A stretch of 64,000 bases of DNA from Earliella scabrosa (taxonomy: Eukaryota > Basidiomycota > Agaricomycetes > Polyporales > Polyporaceae): the NCBI GenBank assembly GCA_022605405.1, contig JABYQQ010000005.1, positions 2,418,001-2,482,000 on the forward strand, in the 5' to 3' direction. The notes below the pieces were generated by a model. The model did no database searches. It had not been told where the DNA came from and saw only the letters and a list, made by a program, of their open reading frames with translations. Below, in pieces: positions 35,389-46,811 of this stretch; position 1 is the first letter of the stretch, and the number at the start of each line of letters is the position of its first letter. The translations under genes were made by a program, and so were the position numbers.

Positions 35389-36227
35389 CTGTGGACACCG
35401 AGTGTCGCAGGGGATGTTGGCAAGTTGTCAAAGGAAGAAGACGCTAGGATATATACGAGGCGATAGGTTCCCATACGAAAGACGTTTCGCACCTAGACTC
35501 CCACCATGTCAGAGATATCACGACGAATGGCAAGCCTCGTCCACCTACTTCATTCATTCTCGGCACGGCTCCACGGACTCGGAGCCTCTCTCCAGCCTTC
35601 GATAGACATTCGGGTCTCCGTGAACCTGGAACGGCATCCGCGCTGGAATCCCGAGTCGTCTTGGGTTTCTGTAGTTAGCGTGCAATGGTGGAGAAGTGCA
35701 CTTCAGATTGACCCGGAGCGCTAGGGTGGATGGGGACAGGATCAGCTGACGACCTAGTTCATACCATGCGGGCGTAGAGTGCTTGAAGAAGTCGGTCCGC
35801 CGAAGGCAGAGGTAGCACACATCGAGTTGGTCCTTGACGTAGACGTAGAAAGGCGCGAAAGCATCATGCTGTATTGAGAACATGATATTCCAGACGATGA
35901 TGGCCAACGATTACCAAGTCCTGTCTGATAGAGTTCAGTGCGTCACGGAGCGATGAGAGGAACGAAATAATGGCGGGGGAAAGTATGCATGCAAAAGGAC
36001 AGCTAGTGTAAGATTCGGTACGTTCATCAAACAGGTCATATCCAAAACGTACATCGCCAAACAACATCGTCAAAGTCATTAAATACTGCTAGCCAAAAGA
36101 CCACGTACGATACCATGCTCTATCCACAGCGAGATCGTCCATGTGCGTATGATACGAAACAATGTCTTGATGCACAGCGATATAACAGAGGGCGAATCGT
36201 GACAAACAACAGTGACAGAGAATAATA
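35389..36227. other. Intergenic region of about 0.8 kb
   Basis: Holds the LEU1 promoter, including a TATATAT on the minus strand near 35449-35456, about 60 bases upstream of the LEU1 ATG. The rest contains only weak frames on the minus strand (about 35554-36079) that match nothing I recognise and lack biased codon use. It also holds the 3' flank of the GAR-domain gene. Confidence 0.4.
35448..35456 (-). promoter_or_regulatory. TATA-like element upstream of LEU1
   Basis: The minus strand reads GTATATATCC about 60 bases upstream of the LEU1 start codon. Position and sequence fit a fungal TATA element with a short leader, or an AT-rich leader. Motif evidence only. Confidence 0.35.
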
Positions 36228-39200
36228 TCATGGTCGCCACACCGGCTGGGAATGGCGAGCGGGAGTATTGAGCACTGATGATGCCCCACTCCGTGTCGAT
36301 CGCGTCGGTGTCTCCGGACGATACGATAAGCTCTCCATCTCGGCGCGTCGGATGAACTGCAGAGCATGCAAAGGGGAGCCGGGAGAAGCAGAGCCCTTGA
36401 GAGACTGAGGGCTTGTGCCATTGGGCGTCGACAAGGCAAACGAAGGCAAGTATGGGCTCTTCGGCTCAGGGGTCTTGGGCGGCGCCAACGGCGACATGCT
36501 TTCCGACGCCTGTGCAAGAGATGTGGAACTGATCCACTTCTCTTCTCGAGTACCCATGCGGGGTGGCGAAGCATCTGGCAACAGTCTAAACGCATCTGCG
36601 AAGTGGTTCTTGATGAACCTGACAGGGACGCGGTCAGCATGATTGTGGACGCAGGACGAACGCACTTACTTGGAAAGCTCTTGCCAACCGCCACCAACTC
36701 GCACCATCACCGTCTGAGACCGCAAGATGCGGCAGAAGCAGAGCTTGGGATCGGTGTCACCGATCCAATACTTGCCACTCTGGTCCTTCCACGTGTCCGC
36801 AACAAGTTCGACCTTGATGTCTACAGGCAACTTGTTCACCACATCACCTACGGCAACATCTAGCTTGTTCTTGGGGTTCGCGATGTATGGCTTCCGTTGA
36901 GGACGAAGGGCTGGTGAGCGAGGAATGGAAGGAGGCGACTTTGATGTAAACGACAGCCGCGGCGCCCTGGACCATGTGGAGTGTGAAGTTGGTGGCCGCG
37001 GGAGGTTGAGACTCGACCGCCCTTGGGGGAAGGACGCGTCTGAGAGCGCTGGAGAGCTCGTCCGGGTCTGTCCTGTCTGTGCTCTTGGGCGTGCAGCTGA
37101 AGATTGCGGCAGAGGACGCTTCATCATGGGAGGTGTCGCAAAAGATGAGCTATTCGAGGTCACGCTGCTTGTTCGCTGCCTCGAAGAGAAAGTCGTCCCG
37201 AAGAGCGAAGACGATGAGCTCCCTCCCGAGCTGGACATTGGTCCTGAGACTGAACGAATCGACGAAGCGATAGACATGCGACTTGAGCTCCTAGTTGGCG
37301 GTCCCGTGCTGACGGAGGAACCCGACGCTGCCCGGCGCACATTGGGATTCGGAGGTGCTGGCACGAGGAACTTGGGTGACGCCGACAACTTCGAGAAGCT
37401 ACCTTTCTTGTCAAGGCTATGGCGGGGTCGAGGAACATCCAAGCTCGCGCGCACGCGTGGACTGTCCTTCACAAGGGAGTGTGAGGAACTCTTGATGACA
37501 GACGCGCGACTACTACGCCCAGAGCTGATCACGCTCGCAGGGCGAGACTTCTGTCCATTGATGCGGTCGAGCGCCATCGCCTCCAACTCGGTCCATGTCT
37601 GCAGAATACGCTCGTGTTCCGCCGGGACGCGTGGGTCGTCGGAGAGAGCGCGGGCAAGCGTCTTCATACGAGACAATGCTTCCCGAGTGAAAGCAAGGCG
37701 GGCGGAGAGCTGCTCTTCGGGGATGAGCGAGGGGTCTGACCGATGAGCGGCAGCCAGGGATCCAATGGGTGGGGATGGATAACTGTCGATGTGCTCGAGC
37801 AGGTCACTGAGCGCGTCGTCACATGCACGGAGAAGAACGGTGAAGTCCGCCAGTTGGTGGACTTTAGTGAGCATCTCCTTCGATGCCTCCATTTCGCGTC
37901 GCAACGAGCGCAAATCCGCGTCAACGACGGGTTCATCGGGAACGGATAACGGAAGTGTCGCGACCTCGCGAGAGAGCGCATTGAACGCGTCGGTCATTGT
38001 GTTGCTAACGCCATCGTCTGGAAGTTCGGAGCCGCCTCGTGCATTCGGTCTGGAGGCCTCGTTGATGCCAATGGACCGTAGACGCTTGCGGAAGGAGAAT
38101 ATTCGCGAGCTCAACTCGCTCATTTCTGGACTCAATCCAGTCGCCACCGCAGGCGCCGTCCGCACAGCGAACACATCTGAAGGATGTTCGCATATCAGCC
38201 AGAGAACTGCGCAAGTGACTCTCCACTTACCGTCAGCATCGGCGACACTAAAGCTGACCTCGTCAACTGTCTCGAGAGGGCTATCGAGGATCGCCGACTC
38301 TTCAGCCAAACGCAACGCTTCTTGCCGCTGCCTCTCCTCCTCCTCGCGCAGGGCTCGTTCCGCTGCTTCCTGGCGCGCACGTTGCTCTGCTTCTGCCCTC
38401 TCTCGTTCTCGACGTTCCCTCTCCTCAGCTTCAGCCTTCTCCCTTGCCAGCCTCTCTCTCTCCAACTTCTCTTGCTCTTGCCGCTGTCTCTCCCGTTCCT
38501 GCGCCTCCTCCCGCAGACGCCTCTCCCGTTCCTCTGCCTCCGCCTTCTCCCTTCTCGCTCGTTCCTCTGCCTCCGCCTTCTCCTTTCTCGCTCGTTCCTC
38601 AGCCTCCGCTTTCTCCCTTCGCTCCCGCTCCTCAGCCTCAGCCTTCTCGCGGGCGAGCTGCTCCAGACGCGCGATCTCCTCCGCTTCCGCCCTTTCACGC
38701 TCTCTCCTCTCCCTCTCTTCCGCCTCCGCCTTCTCACGTTCAATCCTAGCCCGCTCCAGCGCTTCAAGGCGTTCTGCCTCGGCAGCGGCGGCCTCCTCGC
38801 GAGCACGCAGCGCTTCGGCTTCGGCCTCTAGCCGCTCCTGCTCCTCACGCAAGCGGGCCTCCTCCGTAAGACGGTGAAGTTCAGCCTTCTGTGCATCGAT
38901 GATCTGCTGCTTCAGATTGACGATGGTCTTCTTCCACGCTGTGAACTGAGTCTCCGCGTTCTCGACGGCCTTCTGACGTGCAGAGACGACGGCATCTCGG
39001 GCTCCGGCCTCCGATATGCCGGGTGTGGACCGAAGGGCATGGAGTGCCGACCGTACAGGGGAGAGACAGCGCTCGATGGATGCATCATGGGTACGAACAG
39101 CTTCCTCAAGCGAGGTGGAAAGCTCGGACAGGCGTTCGGAGGATAGACGCTCTTCGCCCTGCGTGAGAGACGCTTGGATTGTTGCGATAGTCTCGCCAGC

Positions 39201-41987
39201 CTGGTTGAGTTGGTCATGAAGCGGACCCATCACGACGTCGATGGCGTGAGCTTTCTTTGCGAGCTGGAAGTAGTCCGCCTTAGACTCGAGCGTCTTGATC
39301 GCACCCGACAGCATCATGCTATAGGTGTTAGAGTCAGTGCGGACGCCTTTGTCGAGCGTGGCGGGGTCGAAGGGGAGAGTAGGCTGTGCAGCCTGCTGAA
39401 TGAAGTCCAGACTGAGGTTTCCTGCGATGGAGGCGCGGCGCTTCGGTGCAGTTCGGTTCGCTAGGCCGACAAGCTTCGCTTCATCAACGAAGGGGATGCG
39501 CCGGGGCAATTCATCCAGGAACGTCTGGATCGCCACCTTGGTGGAGGTGAAATCCTGGGTGAGCGCAGCCTCTGTTTCTGCAACCGCATCTTCTGCGAGA
39601 GCTCCTGCGAAGACGTCTTGAGCGGCCTTGTCAAAGCGGAGCTTGAGGTCCTCAATGCTGATCTGGAACGACTGCACTTCATCTCGCACTGCGCCCATCA
39701 TCGCCGCTTGGTTCTGGACGGCATCCCAGAAACGTGCCGTGTCGCTCGTGGTGTTAAGGAACGCTTCTAGCGCGCCCGTCGACTGGGTGAGGTACCCACG
39801 AAGAGCAGGAGTGAGTGAAGGATTGAGGGAGGAAAGGGGGCTGGTGACCTCCTGCGCGACTCGTCCTCGGAGCAGCGCCAGTCGCTCCAGGACTTCTGAA
39901 GGCGAAGTAGAAACTGACGGAAGCGCGGTCGTGGGGCTCTCGGGTGTAGGCGGTGCGTCATGACGGACCTGTTGACGCCACATCTGGCGAGACATAGCGT
40001 CGACTATCTCGCCTCTGACTTCGTCCGTCTCCTGGAAGAGCTGGCCAATCGTGGACCACACTTTGCGGACGTCAGTGAGAGCGTTGATGCGTGCCGCAAC
40101 CGAATCCTTCGCCTTCGCGGCGGCAGCGCGACTGTCCTCCAGAGTGTCGACCGCTGCGATTGCATCCACTTTGAACTGCGAATCTACTCCAGGGAAGTCC
40201 AGGCGAAGCAGCGCGGCACGTGCTTTGGAGAGGAGAGGCCCAGCCTCATCATTTGCCTGACGAAGCTCTTCGAGGATGGAAGGATACAAGGATAGGAAGA
40301 CCGAGTGCCGAGCGCTATCTAGACATGCCTCGGTGGACAGGTCTGGCGGCGTGCCATCGCCGTTGGAGGTCGTGATACCATGCTCTAGTCGGCTGATTAT
40401 GGAGCGGAAGGTCGAGGAGACCTCAGAGGCTGACTTGCAAACCGCTTCGACTTGCTTGACCGCCTCCAGAGATGCGTGGTACTCCTTCGCGCACGTCTCC
40501 ACCTTCCTGACCGCTTGGAGCGCTGCGGCCATCTCAGACGAGAGCTGCTCAACAACCGCTGCCGTACACTTAGCCTGCTCGGGGAAGTGATGGTGCTCCG
40601 GTTTAGGGAACATCGGGGAAGTGGAGGGGTTGCCTCGTAACAGCAGGCGCTTGTTGAGAACACTTGTTCGAGACATGAAATTCGCATCTTGACGAGCTGT
40701 CGGATGACTGAACTTCGCTACTTCGATCTCCTCGAGGAGGGTCTGCGCGTCGGATTTGTCCTTGAGGGTCTCGACGTAAAACTCGTCAGCTCTGAAAACG
40801 CATGAGCATTCCATAATAAATCGTGGCCGCACAAATCTTACTTCTTCCACTGCATGACCATTTGCATGACAAACTTGCCTATATCTTCCATCTCGGCAAT
40901 GCCTTCATTCTCGAGCTTGTCCTGCTCGTCCAAGAGCTCGTCGGGGACAGGTTTCCGGCTGTCGTCGATGAGTTTATCCAAAGCCTTTCCGGCTGTTACG
41001 ATCTTCGTGTGCTTCAGGGAAGACGTCCGACTAGCGAACTGCGCTGCCTCTTGCGACAGTGCCTCGGCGAGCTTGTAGCGCGCGCCTCGAGAATAGCCAG
41101 GAATAGAGGCGCGAGATGACTCGGAAGTCATGGAAACAATGGAGCCTCGTCTCTTCGGGGTGTATTCGCCAGGGCTCGGGTCGTCAGGCTCTAGGGTCTC
41201 GTAAACTGAAGGGGACCATCGAGCGCGTGTCGCCAGGAAGGCTCGCAGGTCGTCTAGGAGCTTGTGTAGGTCGTTCCATGCTGCTATCCTCCGTTCCTCC
41301 CAGGTGAGGCGGACGCCCAACAAGTCTAGATTGTCCGACCGGTCGCGTAAGAGGTGGAGGAGCTTGTCTAGTGCATAGATGGTGGTGAGGGTGAGCTCGA
41401 TGAGATCCGTGTCTGCAGGGGAGAGGTTCCGTTGCGCGGCGGCTTGAGGTGACACACCGTTACTTCATCGGCTCAGTTGGGGTTATTGTGGCACATACCT
41501 TTGGTGAACTTCTTCAGTTTCTTCAGCTCACCAGAGTCAAATATCTCCGTTTCCTTCTCTATCCTGTCGTGCTCTCTCCGCCAACTCTGCAACTCCTCGC
41601 GCGTGGGGAGCCCATCGACCTCAGTTGCGGACGCGCGTACTGCATCGAGGCCTACGAAGACCTCGATCGGAGGAAGTTGTTCAAGGAACTGCGGCAAACT
41701 CAGATAGAGCACATGACCATAGCTCGCAAATGCCGACGCACCTTGGTTTTCTCCTCTATCCAAGCTTTCCGCTCGCTGAAGGCCTGCAGCTCGATGACCT
41801 CATGCCACTCCAGCGCCTCGTCGTTCTCAGATTTCTCGGTAGCGTGCTTCCGTTCGAGAGATAGGACTTCATCAGCAACCGCAAGAATGTCGCGAACGCC
41901 GCTATCGTCAGGGGTGGGCTGGACAGTAATAACGGGCGCGTCGGGTGGGCTACCCGAAGAGGTAGAGGCGTCGGTTCCCTCAGACAT
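36228..41987 (-). CDS. Giant coiled-coil protein with C-terminal GAR (GAS2) domain
   Basis: A protein of roughly 1850 residues, likely cytoskeletal. Start MSEGTDASTSSGSPPDAPV at 41985-41987. The N-terminal half is helical, with segments like LSLERKHATEKSENDEALEW, TWEERRIAAWNDLHKLLDDL and VVEQLSSEMAAALQAVRKVE, suggesting spectrin-like or long coiled-coil bundles. A highly charged Glu/Arg/Lys/Ala region follows, including four near-identical 11-residue units around EKAEAEERARR. Further helices and a Ser-rich basic region (SSGRSSRASVIKSSSHSLVK) lead to the GAR domain: NKLDVAVGDVVNKLPVDIKV, KYWIGDTDPKLCFCRILRSQ and TVMVRVGGGWQELSKF. In animal GAS2 and spectraplakins the GAR domain binds microtubules. 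A Ser/Pro tail ends HSQPVWRP at 36228. No calponin-homology or EF-hand domain was seen, so it is not a full spectraplakin. Confidence 0.8.
38521..38652 (-). repeat. 33-bp tandem repeat encoding 11-residue charged units
   Basis: Within the GAR-domain gene, four consecutive near-identical units encode EKAEAEER(E/A)R(R/K). Flanking sequence is degenerate versions of the same theme. An 11-residue charged period suits a long uninterrupted single helix or hendecad coiled coil. Copy number may vary between strains because the DNA is also repetitive. Confidence 0.6.
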
Positions 41988-43317
41988 CTCTCCGGCAGGC
42001 AGGAGCAACCGTTGGTGGTATTATCGGTCCGTGAGGCAATAAAAGATCGTAGGAAGCAGTCAGAGCATGCTGCGAGGACGTGGACGATGTGGGAATATAG
42101 TACCGGCGTTTCTAGGAGGTGGAGGCGACCTGCAACGCGGTTGCAGCACGCTTGAGCGGTACAGTGCTCGGCGCTTGTTCCGCATCGTGGACTTATATAC
42201 GCCGGCCATGGCCAAGCGGCGACCTCGTCGACTTCCATGGTTTCCACCGTCATTCCCGGAGGGTAACGCGATAGCTGGAGTGATCATGCAAGAATCTCCC
42301 CCTGTATGATTGAGAGGGCTCAATCGGTGGGTGAAGGTTGAGTAACTTCACCGCATCTAATGCCGGTACGGTCTCAGGCAGGACCGTGTACGAGATGATT
42401 GTAAACGACAGAGGTCTCACGTCCAGCTCGCCCGCCTGAGGCCCACGTCCCGCAGGCCCGCTGGCACATGTCAAGTATGCATGCGAGGAACTGTGAGGGG
42501 ACGGCAGATGCTAGCGGATGCTACAAGCTGGCAGTGAAGCCCGCTGCGGCATGACGCAGTTCCCCGCACTGGATAATGATGGTTCGCATGCGAGCTCTCC
42601 GCTCTGACGCCAGTTGTGAATGAGTGCAGCGCTGAGATGCTCACGAAGTATCGAGCGTGGTCGCAAGTTACAACTTATCGGTGTGAATGTTGTTCTCAGG
42701 GTGTGCTCATGAAAGACCGTGCTGAAAAACTAGTATTGCCTCATGACGTCAGGCATGGGTACTCTATTGAATCTGTAGATATGCAAAATACTCCATCATG
42801 TCACGATGCTCAAATTTCTTCGCTGGGTCGCATCCACGACAGTTGCCCAATCGGGACGTCACCTCGTGGTACCGCCACCAACAAACCCGCGATTCGTTCC
42901 GCGGCCAGCTGCAAGGTCGAGTGAGTCGGAGGCAGAGTTGTAGTTGCCGAACTGAAACGCATAGGGAACGGCGATAGTGATGTCAGGACTCGCGAGTACA
43001 GAGCATCAAAAGTACAGAGTGCTACAGGGGGCACACAAACCTAAGTGAGATGAGGGAACGGAGTCGTGACGAACTACTAGCTCGTGATGGATACGAACAG
43101 AACGAATCAAGAATACACACGAAAACATCGTAGGCTAATAAAATAGTTCTCAAGCAATGAAGAGGTCGGGGGCTATGTGGTGTGTCAGAACAAATCGAAG
43201 ATATTATGTACGCGTACCGCAATATATATCGTATGTATGTGCGATGTCGAGTCGAGCCAGCCCAAGTCAAGGTTTCCTGCCCCGCGTGGAGGCGCCACCG
43301 CCACGACCGCAGCGCGA
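41988..43317. other. 1.3-kb intergenic region
   Basis: Contains the promoter of the GAR-domain gene and the 3' flank of BEM1. A TATATAAG reads on the minus strand at 42192-42199, about 205 bases upstream of the GAR gene ATG. Two frames of about 75-100 codons (42616-42924 plus, 42810-43034 minus) overlap each other on opposite strands and do not look coding. Confidence 0.4.
42192..42199 (-). promoter_or_regulatory. TATA box candidate for the GAR-domain gene
   Basis: TATATAAG on the minus strand, in a GC-rich context (GGCGTATATAAGTCC), about 205 bases upstream of the start codon. A good core match, with position requiring a leader of about 170 bases. Confidence 0.4.
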
Positions 43318-45449
43318 TCACTCCGCATAGAGAACGTGTCGATCCGTGCTGTCGAGCCACCCCCGAAGGTCCCCATCGTTCTCCAGCGGCACGAACTCGT
43401 TGCTCAAGCTGTCTCGGAATCGCAGGGCAAGCACGTTCCCGCCAAGACGAGCCTGAACCTTGTCCATGAGCTGTGCGTGGGTGACTTTGGGGTGCACGCG
43501 GATAGCGACGAGGTCGTCCGAGACACGGTCAAAGATCTTGATCTTCAAGAACGCGGCATTAGGGTTCGTCGCCGAGATTGGGGGGTTGTATGCCGCGTTC
43601 GACGCTGAGCGCGAACGTCCTGATGTGGACGTCGCTGCGGTCTGCACAGATCCCGCCTGTGAGGAGCGCATTGATACTGGCGAAGGGTCGTGTGACGATG
43701 CCAGCGAAGAGCGAGACGCCGCGTTCGCTTCGTGTGGATCAATCTCCAGCGGTGTGCGACTTCTGGGGATGTCGCGACTGGGTGCTGGAGAGTGTGTGCG
43801 AGAGTAGGTCGATGAGACTTGGGGTGAATGGGAACGAGGGGGTATTGTGTCGGACGGGCGGCGGAATGAGTTCTGGGAGTCCGCGCGTTGATGATTGGCT
43901 GTTCGAGATTGAGATCGGTTGTGCCCATTCGGCTGACCGTAGTAAGAGTCTCCATTGACGGGGGCGATGTCCGCGTCCTCCTCCTCGTAGCGAGACGCTT
44001 CGCTGAAACGATTTTCGGGATGTGGCGCGACACGCAAACGAGACATTTGGTCGGCGGCAGTATTGGGGTGGGCGTAGCTCTGTCGCTCCCCTTCGTACGA
44101 GGATTTGCGCAATGCGTCGATCTCGCCCCTTCGCGGCTCCACATTGACCTCGCCATCGCCAGGCTTCAACGAGCAGAACGACCGGACGAGTTTGTGTTCC
44201 AAGATATACCGGGCATAGGTCTTCAACGCACATAGCTTGTGGAGGTACTCGTCGAGCTCTTCTCTCCGGCTCATGGTGATGTCGTTGTCGACGACATCCA
44301 CGGGACCGGGCATGTAAGGGAGAATCCGAGTGCTACTATCCGGACGTCCTGCCTCGTATGGGAATGTGTCGAGCAGCTCGACCTGGAAATCATAGAAGTC
44401 GTTGTAGGAGCGGAATAGGACTAGTTCCTTGGCAGGAGGGAGGGACTGAGAGCGAGATTCACCGTACGGCTGATAGATAGCGTGTACTCGGAACCAGTAC
44501 TCGTCTGCCTCGTAGTGATACGACTTGACTTCCGCGGACAGCAGGATGCCCTGAGGGAGGAGTTTGGGTGTTGGAGGACGAGGCGGTTCTTCTGGGATCT
44601 GTTCCGACTGCCCAGGTAGTGGCGTTGCACCTTGCACCATGATAGTCGGTTCGATAGGAGTAGTAGATTGTCGGAAGGGTGCCGACGAGGAGTCATCCAA
44701 AACACCCAGCGAGATGCTGTTCGCCTTGTAATTGAGGACTGCCTTTTTCCATTCCTCCACACGAGGCAGCTCCCCGCTGTCAATCAACTTCATCACATCC
44801 TCGACCGCTCTGCCTGTGGCGGGATCGCGTATTTCAACGAAGGACACTGGGATGAGACCTGGACGTCCAAGACGACCTATGGGTTTCGCGACAAACCATT
44901 CACGGTTGGACTGGGCGACGACGGTGATGGGATCTCCGGACTTCGCGTCTAGCTCGTCTGCTCGCTCTGCAGCGAAGTCATGGAGGACGATGGCGTAATA
45001 TGTCTTGAGCTTCGGGGAAGTAGGGGATATCTTCGCGCTCGAAATGCTGGACATACGATCGGCGGGACTGGATAGCTTGGGAGAACGGGGTCTGAAGTAC
45101 AGTTGGGCTTCAAGAACATACAAGAAGTGTATGCTAGTACTCACGTAGGTGCGCCCTTTGTGAACTCCTCGAACATATTGGTAGGAACGAGTCCTCGAGC
45201 ACCCGTCATGGGATTATGAGCTTCATACCACAATCCACCATTATCGACCAATACGTGGAAGAAATCGCCCTTCTCGAAGGAGAGCTCTTGTGGTGCGGTG
45301 GACTTGTACGAGCCGAGGGCCCTGATGACCTTCTTTGGAGGTAGGATAGCAGTTGAGGGCTTGGAGAGAGCGGGAAGGGGAGCAGGAGTAGAGATGTGGT
45401 GGTGGTGGTGGTCCTTGTTGCCATTCAATGACTTGCGAAGGGACTTCAT
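43318..45449 (-). CDS. BEM1: Bem1/Scd2 cell-polarity scaffold (SH3-SH3-PX-PB1)
   Basis: Scaffold that gathers Cdc42, its exchange factor Cdc24 and PAK kinase at growth sites. The start at 45447-45449 gives MKSLRKSLNGNK, a short His run, then SH3-1: IRALGSYKSTAPQELSFEKG, GGLWYEAHNPMTGARGLVP. An intron (ACCTAC|GTGAGT) leads to SH3-2: YYAIVLHDFAAERADELDAK, NREWFVAKPIGRLGRPGLIP. A PX domain follows: VKSYHYEADEYWFRVHAIYQ, SYNDFYDFQVELLDTFPYEA, YLHKLCALKTYARYILEHKL. After a Ser/Arg-rich disordered linker comes the PB1 domain at the C-terminus: LKIKIFDRVSDDLVAIRVHP, ENDGDLRGWLDSTDRHVLYA. In yeast PB1 binds Cdc24. Domain order and about 680 residues match Scd2/Bem1 exactly. One intron only. Confidence 0.94.
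45396..45412. repeat. GTG trinucleotide run (poly-His)
   Basis: Short perfect trinucleotide run that encodes five consecutive His residues near the N-terminus of the Bem1 homologue. Likely polymorphic, with no known role. Confidence 0.6.
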
Positions 45450-46811
45450 AGCGAGTGGATAGTAAAATGTCGTGAAAGGGCGTGAGGCGAAGGAGAGGAC
45501 GAGAAGGGAACCCGCAGGGTGTATTATCTGCGAGACATGTCCGACTATCCTCTTCGCCCTTGCCCCTCAACTTTCCCACGGATAGCTTCCAATTGTTACA
45601 CTCCCAAATACGGCTCATCACGCCGCACCGGGCCAATCAGAGCGCGCGACTCATGGCGGTGAGCGTCCCCGGCCGATCCCCGTCTCGTCCATTCTCAGAC
45701 TCTTCTTCCTCCCACTCTTCTCCTCAGAGCTCCCGCACTAGCTCCTGGCCGTTTTTGCCTCCGCTCTCTCGACGTGTGGACGCTGCCATGTAGCTGGTCC
45801 ATGTGCCAAACACATTCTGTCAGGCAGCCACCGGCCGGGATTGACGTCAGTGATCCCATCAACTCTCAGATCTCGCTGCTCATCCAGTCACAGTGACACG
45901 GTCATCTCAATCTCGTTGGTCTCAACCGTCTCAACCGCCGAACTTTCAGTCAGCTCGTCGTTGGGCTCTGGGCGTATGATCCGACACGGTTCCTGTTCAA
46001 CACTGCCAACTCTCCACTTCCTGATTTCTTACGCCGGCTTCTGGTCCGGAGCCTCCATGGGAGGCAGTGGCTTCTCCTGCGCTCAGTCGACTGCTGCCTC
46101 AAGTTCCGACGTGGAATCCTTTCACCATGGCAACGTTCTCGTACCCCCGATGCTAGCCTGATATTCAGATGTTGCCACCTTGGTCGCATGCTGCGCAATC
46201 CTCCTAGAGTCCTCTGTCCTCCTATACCGCTAACTTCTAAGATCTAGAGCAGTCCCTCCCAAGTACATCCTTACTCGTATACTGGCGTCGATATCTGTAT
46301 CTCCGATACCTGTCGTTACATCGGAGGCGGCAACGAACTCGTCAAGCTATCTCGAATCCACATACCATCGACTCCAAGACGAGAACATAGCTATCGATGT
46401 ACACAGCCTGCATCTATACTTTGTATCGCGAGCTCGGGTGCCACTGGGAACCATTCGTCCCTTCCAATATATTACCGCCATCGCCTCCAGGCTCCGAGGA
46501 GCCTCCATAGTCTGGGCGGCACTCGCGTTCCAGATTTGTGTGAGCTGACATCATCCATGGATCCTCTACAAGACGACTGTATATACATGTCGTGGTTTGT
46601 AGACGATGATGACCTCTCCAAGTAACTAGCCACTTAGAAGTTAGAACCACCGTGGTACTGGATGTCTGTGCTCGCCATATATAGTCATGTCACGTGATCA
46701 AAGGCCTAATTTGGGGGACAAATACACCTCCCATCATCCGAGCGTTTCGGCGCTCTGACCCTCTGCTCTGTATATCTCCCCTGACTACTCCAGCATCCCT
46801 CGTATTGCATC
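45450..46811. other. 1.36-kb intergenic region between BEM1 and NOT3
   Basis: Shared upstream region of two divergent genes, unusually long for this window. It contains the second inverted-repeat element (46230-46644). Frames of about 100 codons at 45482-45793 and 45841-46161 are Ser-rich without recognisable motifs and are not called as genes. Confidence 0.4.
46230..46644. repeat. Possible miniature inverted-repeat element 2
   Basis: CTAACTTCTAAG at 46230-46241 is exactly inverted as CTTAGAAGTTAG at 46633-46644, bounding 415 non-coding bases. The left end CCGCTAACTTCTAAGATCT differs by one base over its shared length from the inverted right end of element 1 (CCGCTACCTTCTAAGATCT). Internal sequences show no similarity by eye, so the shared ends may be coincidence or a degraded family. 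Confidence 0.35.

Noticed and set aside
37789..38877. Long plus-strand Ser/Arg/Ala-rich frame
   Set aside because: It is the antisense shadow of the Glu/Arg/Lys/Ala repeat region of the GAR-domain gene; codon repetition keeps several frames open.
42616..43034. Overlapping opposite-strand frames of 75-100 codons
   Set aside because: Mutually overlapping, no motifs, no splice support; treated as non-coding.
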